Source: JAVXAN01 sp036660495
GTDB lineage: Bacteria; Bacillota_I; Bacilli_A; RF39; UBA660
NCBI GenBank assembly: GCA_036660495.1
Contig: JAVXAN010000037.1
Location: 1 to 6,639 of the forward strand
Direction: 5' to 3'
Length of the DNA: 6,639 bases
Positions 5,194 through 6,639 of the stretch are shown here, piece by piece. The notes under the pieces are model-generated. The model saw only the letters and a program-made list of their open reading frames with translations, did no database searches and was not told the DNA's origin. How positions within the stretch are numbered: position 1 is the first letter of the stretch; each line of letters begins with the position of its first letter. A program made the translations under genes and the position numbers.

Positions 5194-6639
5194 TTATAAG
5201 CCAAATATCATTCCGATTTTTGAAATTATAAAGCAAAGTAATAAACCTATTATGGTAGGAAGTAAAAAAGCTAATAAAGTCCATTTATTACTACCTGTTT
5301 CTTTTTTTATTGTTATTAAAGTAGTTCCACATGGAAAGTGAAATAAAGTAAATATAATGGTACATATAGCTGTTATTATGGTCCAACCGTTATCTACTAA
5401 CAGACTTTTCAGCTCGGATAAGCTAGCGTAATCAGTTAGACTATTAGTAGATAAATAGCTCATTATAATTATTGGTATTACTATTTCGTTAGCAGGAAAT
5501 CCTAAAATAAACGCCATTAATATAGTGCCATCTAATCCAAATACTGATGCTACTGGGTCTAACGTGCTAGTACAGTATGATAAAACACTAATATTACCAA
5601 TTGTAATGTTTGACATTAACCAAATAACAAGTCCAGCAGGAGCAGCAACAACTAAAGCTCTTCCAAGTACAAATAAAGTTCTATCTAAAATTGATCTTGT
5701 AATTACTTTACCTATTTGTGGCTTTCTATATGGTGGTAATTCTAGTACGAAAGAAGATGGTAAACCTTTAAGAATGGTTTTTGATAGTAATTTTGATACT
5801 GCCAAAGTAACGATTATTCCAAGAATAATTATTATAGTAAGTAGTAGTGCTGAAGTTACTGAAGAAAAATTAATAGTTGCAAAAAACATTGATATAATGG
5901 CAATTAAAGTAGGAAACCTTCCATTACAAGGAACAAATACGTTAGTTAATATTGCAATTAAACGTTCTCTTGGAGAATCTATTATTCTACACCCCATAAC
6001 CCCACAAGCATTACATCCAAAGCCCATACACATGGTAAGGGCTTGTTTACCATGACATTTAGCTTTCATAAACAATTTATCTAAATTAAAAGCTATTCTT
6101 GGTAAAAATCCAGAGTCTTCAAGTAACGTGAATAGTGGAAAAAATATTGCCATTGGTGGAAGCATAACGCTAACAACCCAAGAAGTTGTTTTAAATATTC
6201 CAAGAATAAGTACGTCATGAATAATAATGGGCGTGTTTATTTTAAGTAAGATTTCTGATAAATAATCTTGCACGTTAAATAAAAACCTTGATAAAATATG
6301 AGATGGATAGTTAGAACCAGAAATAGTAAGCCAAAATATTATTCCTAAAAACATAATCATAATAGGAATTCCAAATATCTTAGAAGTTAAAATTTTATCT
6401 GTTTTAGAAGTTTTATATTCATTATTATTAGTAACTTCTTTACTTATTTCTTCACTCTTTTTAATTATTGTAGTTACAATATCATTTTGATAATCATTAA
6501 TATTATTAACTAAAAGATAATTATTACAAATATTTATAACGTTTTCTATTTCATTAATACTTTTATCATTTAAATTAATAAAATCATATATTTTATCATT
6601 AAGCAATTTGTTATTTTCAATTAATTTAATTGCTAGAAA
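5194..6639 (-). CDS. feoB: Ferrous iron transporter FeoB, C-terminal 481 residues (5' end outside the window)
   Basis: FeoB is an inner-membrane Fe(II) importer with an N-terminal GTPase domain and a membrane domain. The frame stays open to the window edge, and its first visible residues, FLAIKLIENNK, match the end of the cytosolic GTPase/GDI part, so the TTG at 6606 is not the start and the G domain lies outside. Counting visible residues from the edge, a cytosolic helical linker runs to about 80. The membrane part then carries the first Gate region, with MGFGCNACGVMGCRIIDSPR (about 205-224) and PCNGRFP (237-243). It continues with a FeoB_C-type stretch containing VLELPPYRKP (298-307), then the second Gate region with LGFPANEIVIPI (379-390) and HFPCGTTLITIKKETGS (434-450). 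About ten hydrophobic spans are visible. The sequence is of the clostridial FeoB type, and the 3' end is intact. It converges on spoIID. Whether feoA lies upstream, and how feoB is regulated, cannot be seen. Confidence 0.95.
   Translation of the reverse strand, partial: FLAIKLIENNKLLNDKIYDFINLNDKSINEIENVINICNNYLLVNNINDYQNDIVTTIIKKSEEISKEVTNNNEYKTSKTDKILTSKIFGIPIMIMFLGIIFWLTISGSNYPSHILSRFLFNVQDYLSEILLKINTPIIIHDVLILGIFKTTSWVVSVMLPPMAIFFPLFTLLEDSGFLPRIAFNLDKLFMKAKCHGKQALTMCMGFGCNACGVMGCRIIDSPRERLIAILTNVFVPCNGRFPTLIAIISMFFATINFSSVTSALLLTIIIILGIIVTLAVSKLLSKTILKGLPSSFVLELPPYRKPQIGKVITRSILDRTLFVLGRALVVAAPAGLVIWLMSNITIGNISVLSYCTSTLDPVASVFGLDGTILMAFILGFPANEIVIPIIIMSYLSTNSLTDYASLSELKSLLVDNGWTIITAICTIIFTLFHFPCGTTLITIKKETGSNKWTLLAFLLPTIIGLLLCFIISKIGMIFGL

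Noticed and set aside
5525..6055. Plus-strand open frame of 176 codons
   Set aside because: It is a shadow of feoB on the opposite strand, with no ribosome binding site or family motif.

Overview
This window comes from an AT-rich, low-GC Gram-positive-type (Firmicutes/Bacillota-like) chromosome. The support is strong AGGAG-type ribosome binding sites, consensus sigma-A promoters, U-tract terminators, tRNA genes with encoded CCA, a clostridial-style glutamyl-tRNA synthetase of about 550 residues, a SpoIID-family protein and a FeoB of the clostridial type. UGA behaves as a stop or is absent from the intact genes (tryptophans are TGG, every stop is TAA), so the standard bacterial code fits better than the mycoplasma code. 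The species cannot be named from this window.

Layout, left to right. Positions 2-399 hold the 3' part of an unrecognised gene that enters from the left edge and is broken by a one-base frameshift in an A run near 245-249; a terminator follows. Positions 436-1003 have no intact gene, but the minus strand carries a decayed piece of an ISLre2/UPF0236-type transposase (about 608-986). A 110-residue orphan gene (1061-1393) follows with its own promoter and terminator. Next is a two-tRNA unit, tRNA-Gln(CTG) and tRNA-Glu(CTC), with its own promoter and terminator. A 120-residue orphan gene (1787-2149) comes next, then gltX (2221-3870) with a near-consensus promoter and a terminator that overlaps its 3' end. 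A SpoIID/LytB-domain protein (3930-5150) follows, and then a bidirectional terminator shared with a convergent feoB (minus strand, 5194 to the right edge, 5' end missing).

The clearest functional link is translation. If the cell has no GlnRS, one GluRS would charge both neighbouring tRNAs, and an amidotransferase (GatCAB, not in this window) would convert Glu-tRNA(Gln). The two tRNAs show the features known to separate GatCAB substrate from non-substrate (U1-A72 and a short D-loop in tRNA-Gln; G1-C72 and extra D-loop bases in tRNA-Glu). SpoIID (peptidoglycan remodelling) and FeoB (ferrous iron import) are independent neighbours. I see no defence system, CRISPR array, or clearly new multi-gene system. 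The points worth a second look are the transposon relic, the frameshifted gene, the two orphan genes, the tRNA/gltX cluster and the N-terminal region of the SpoIID-like protein.
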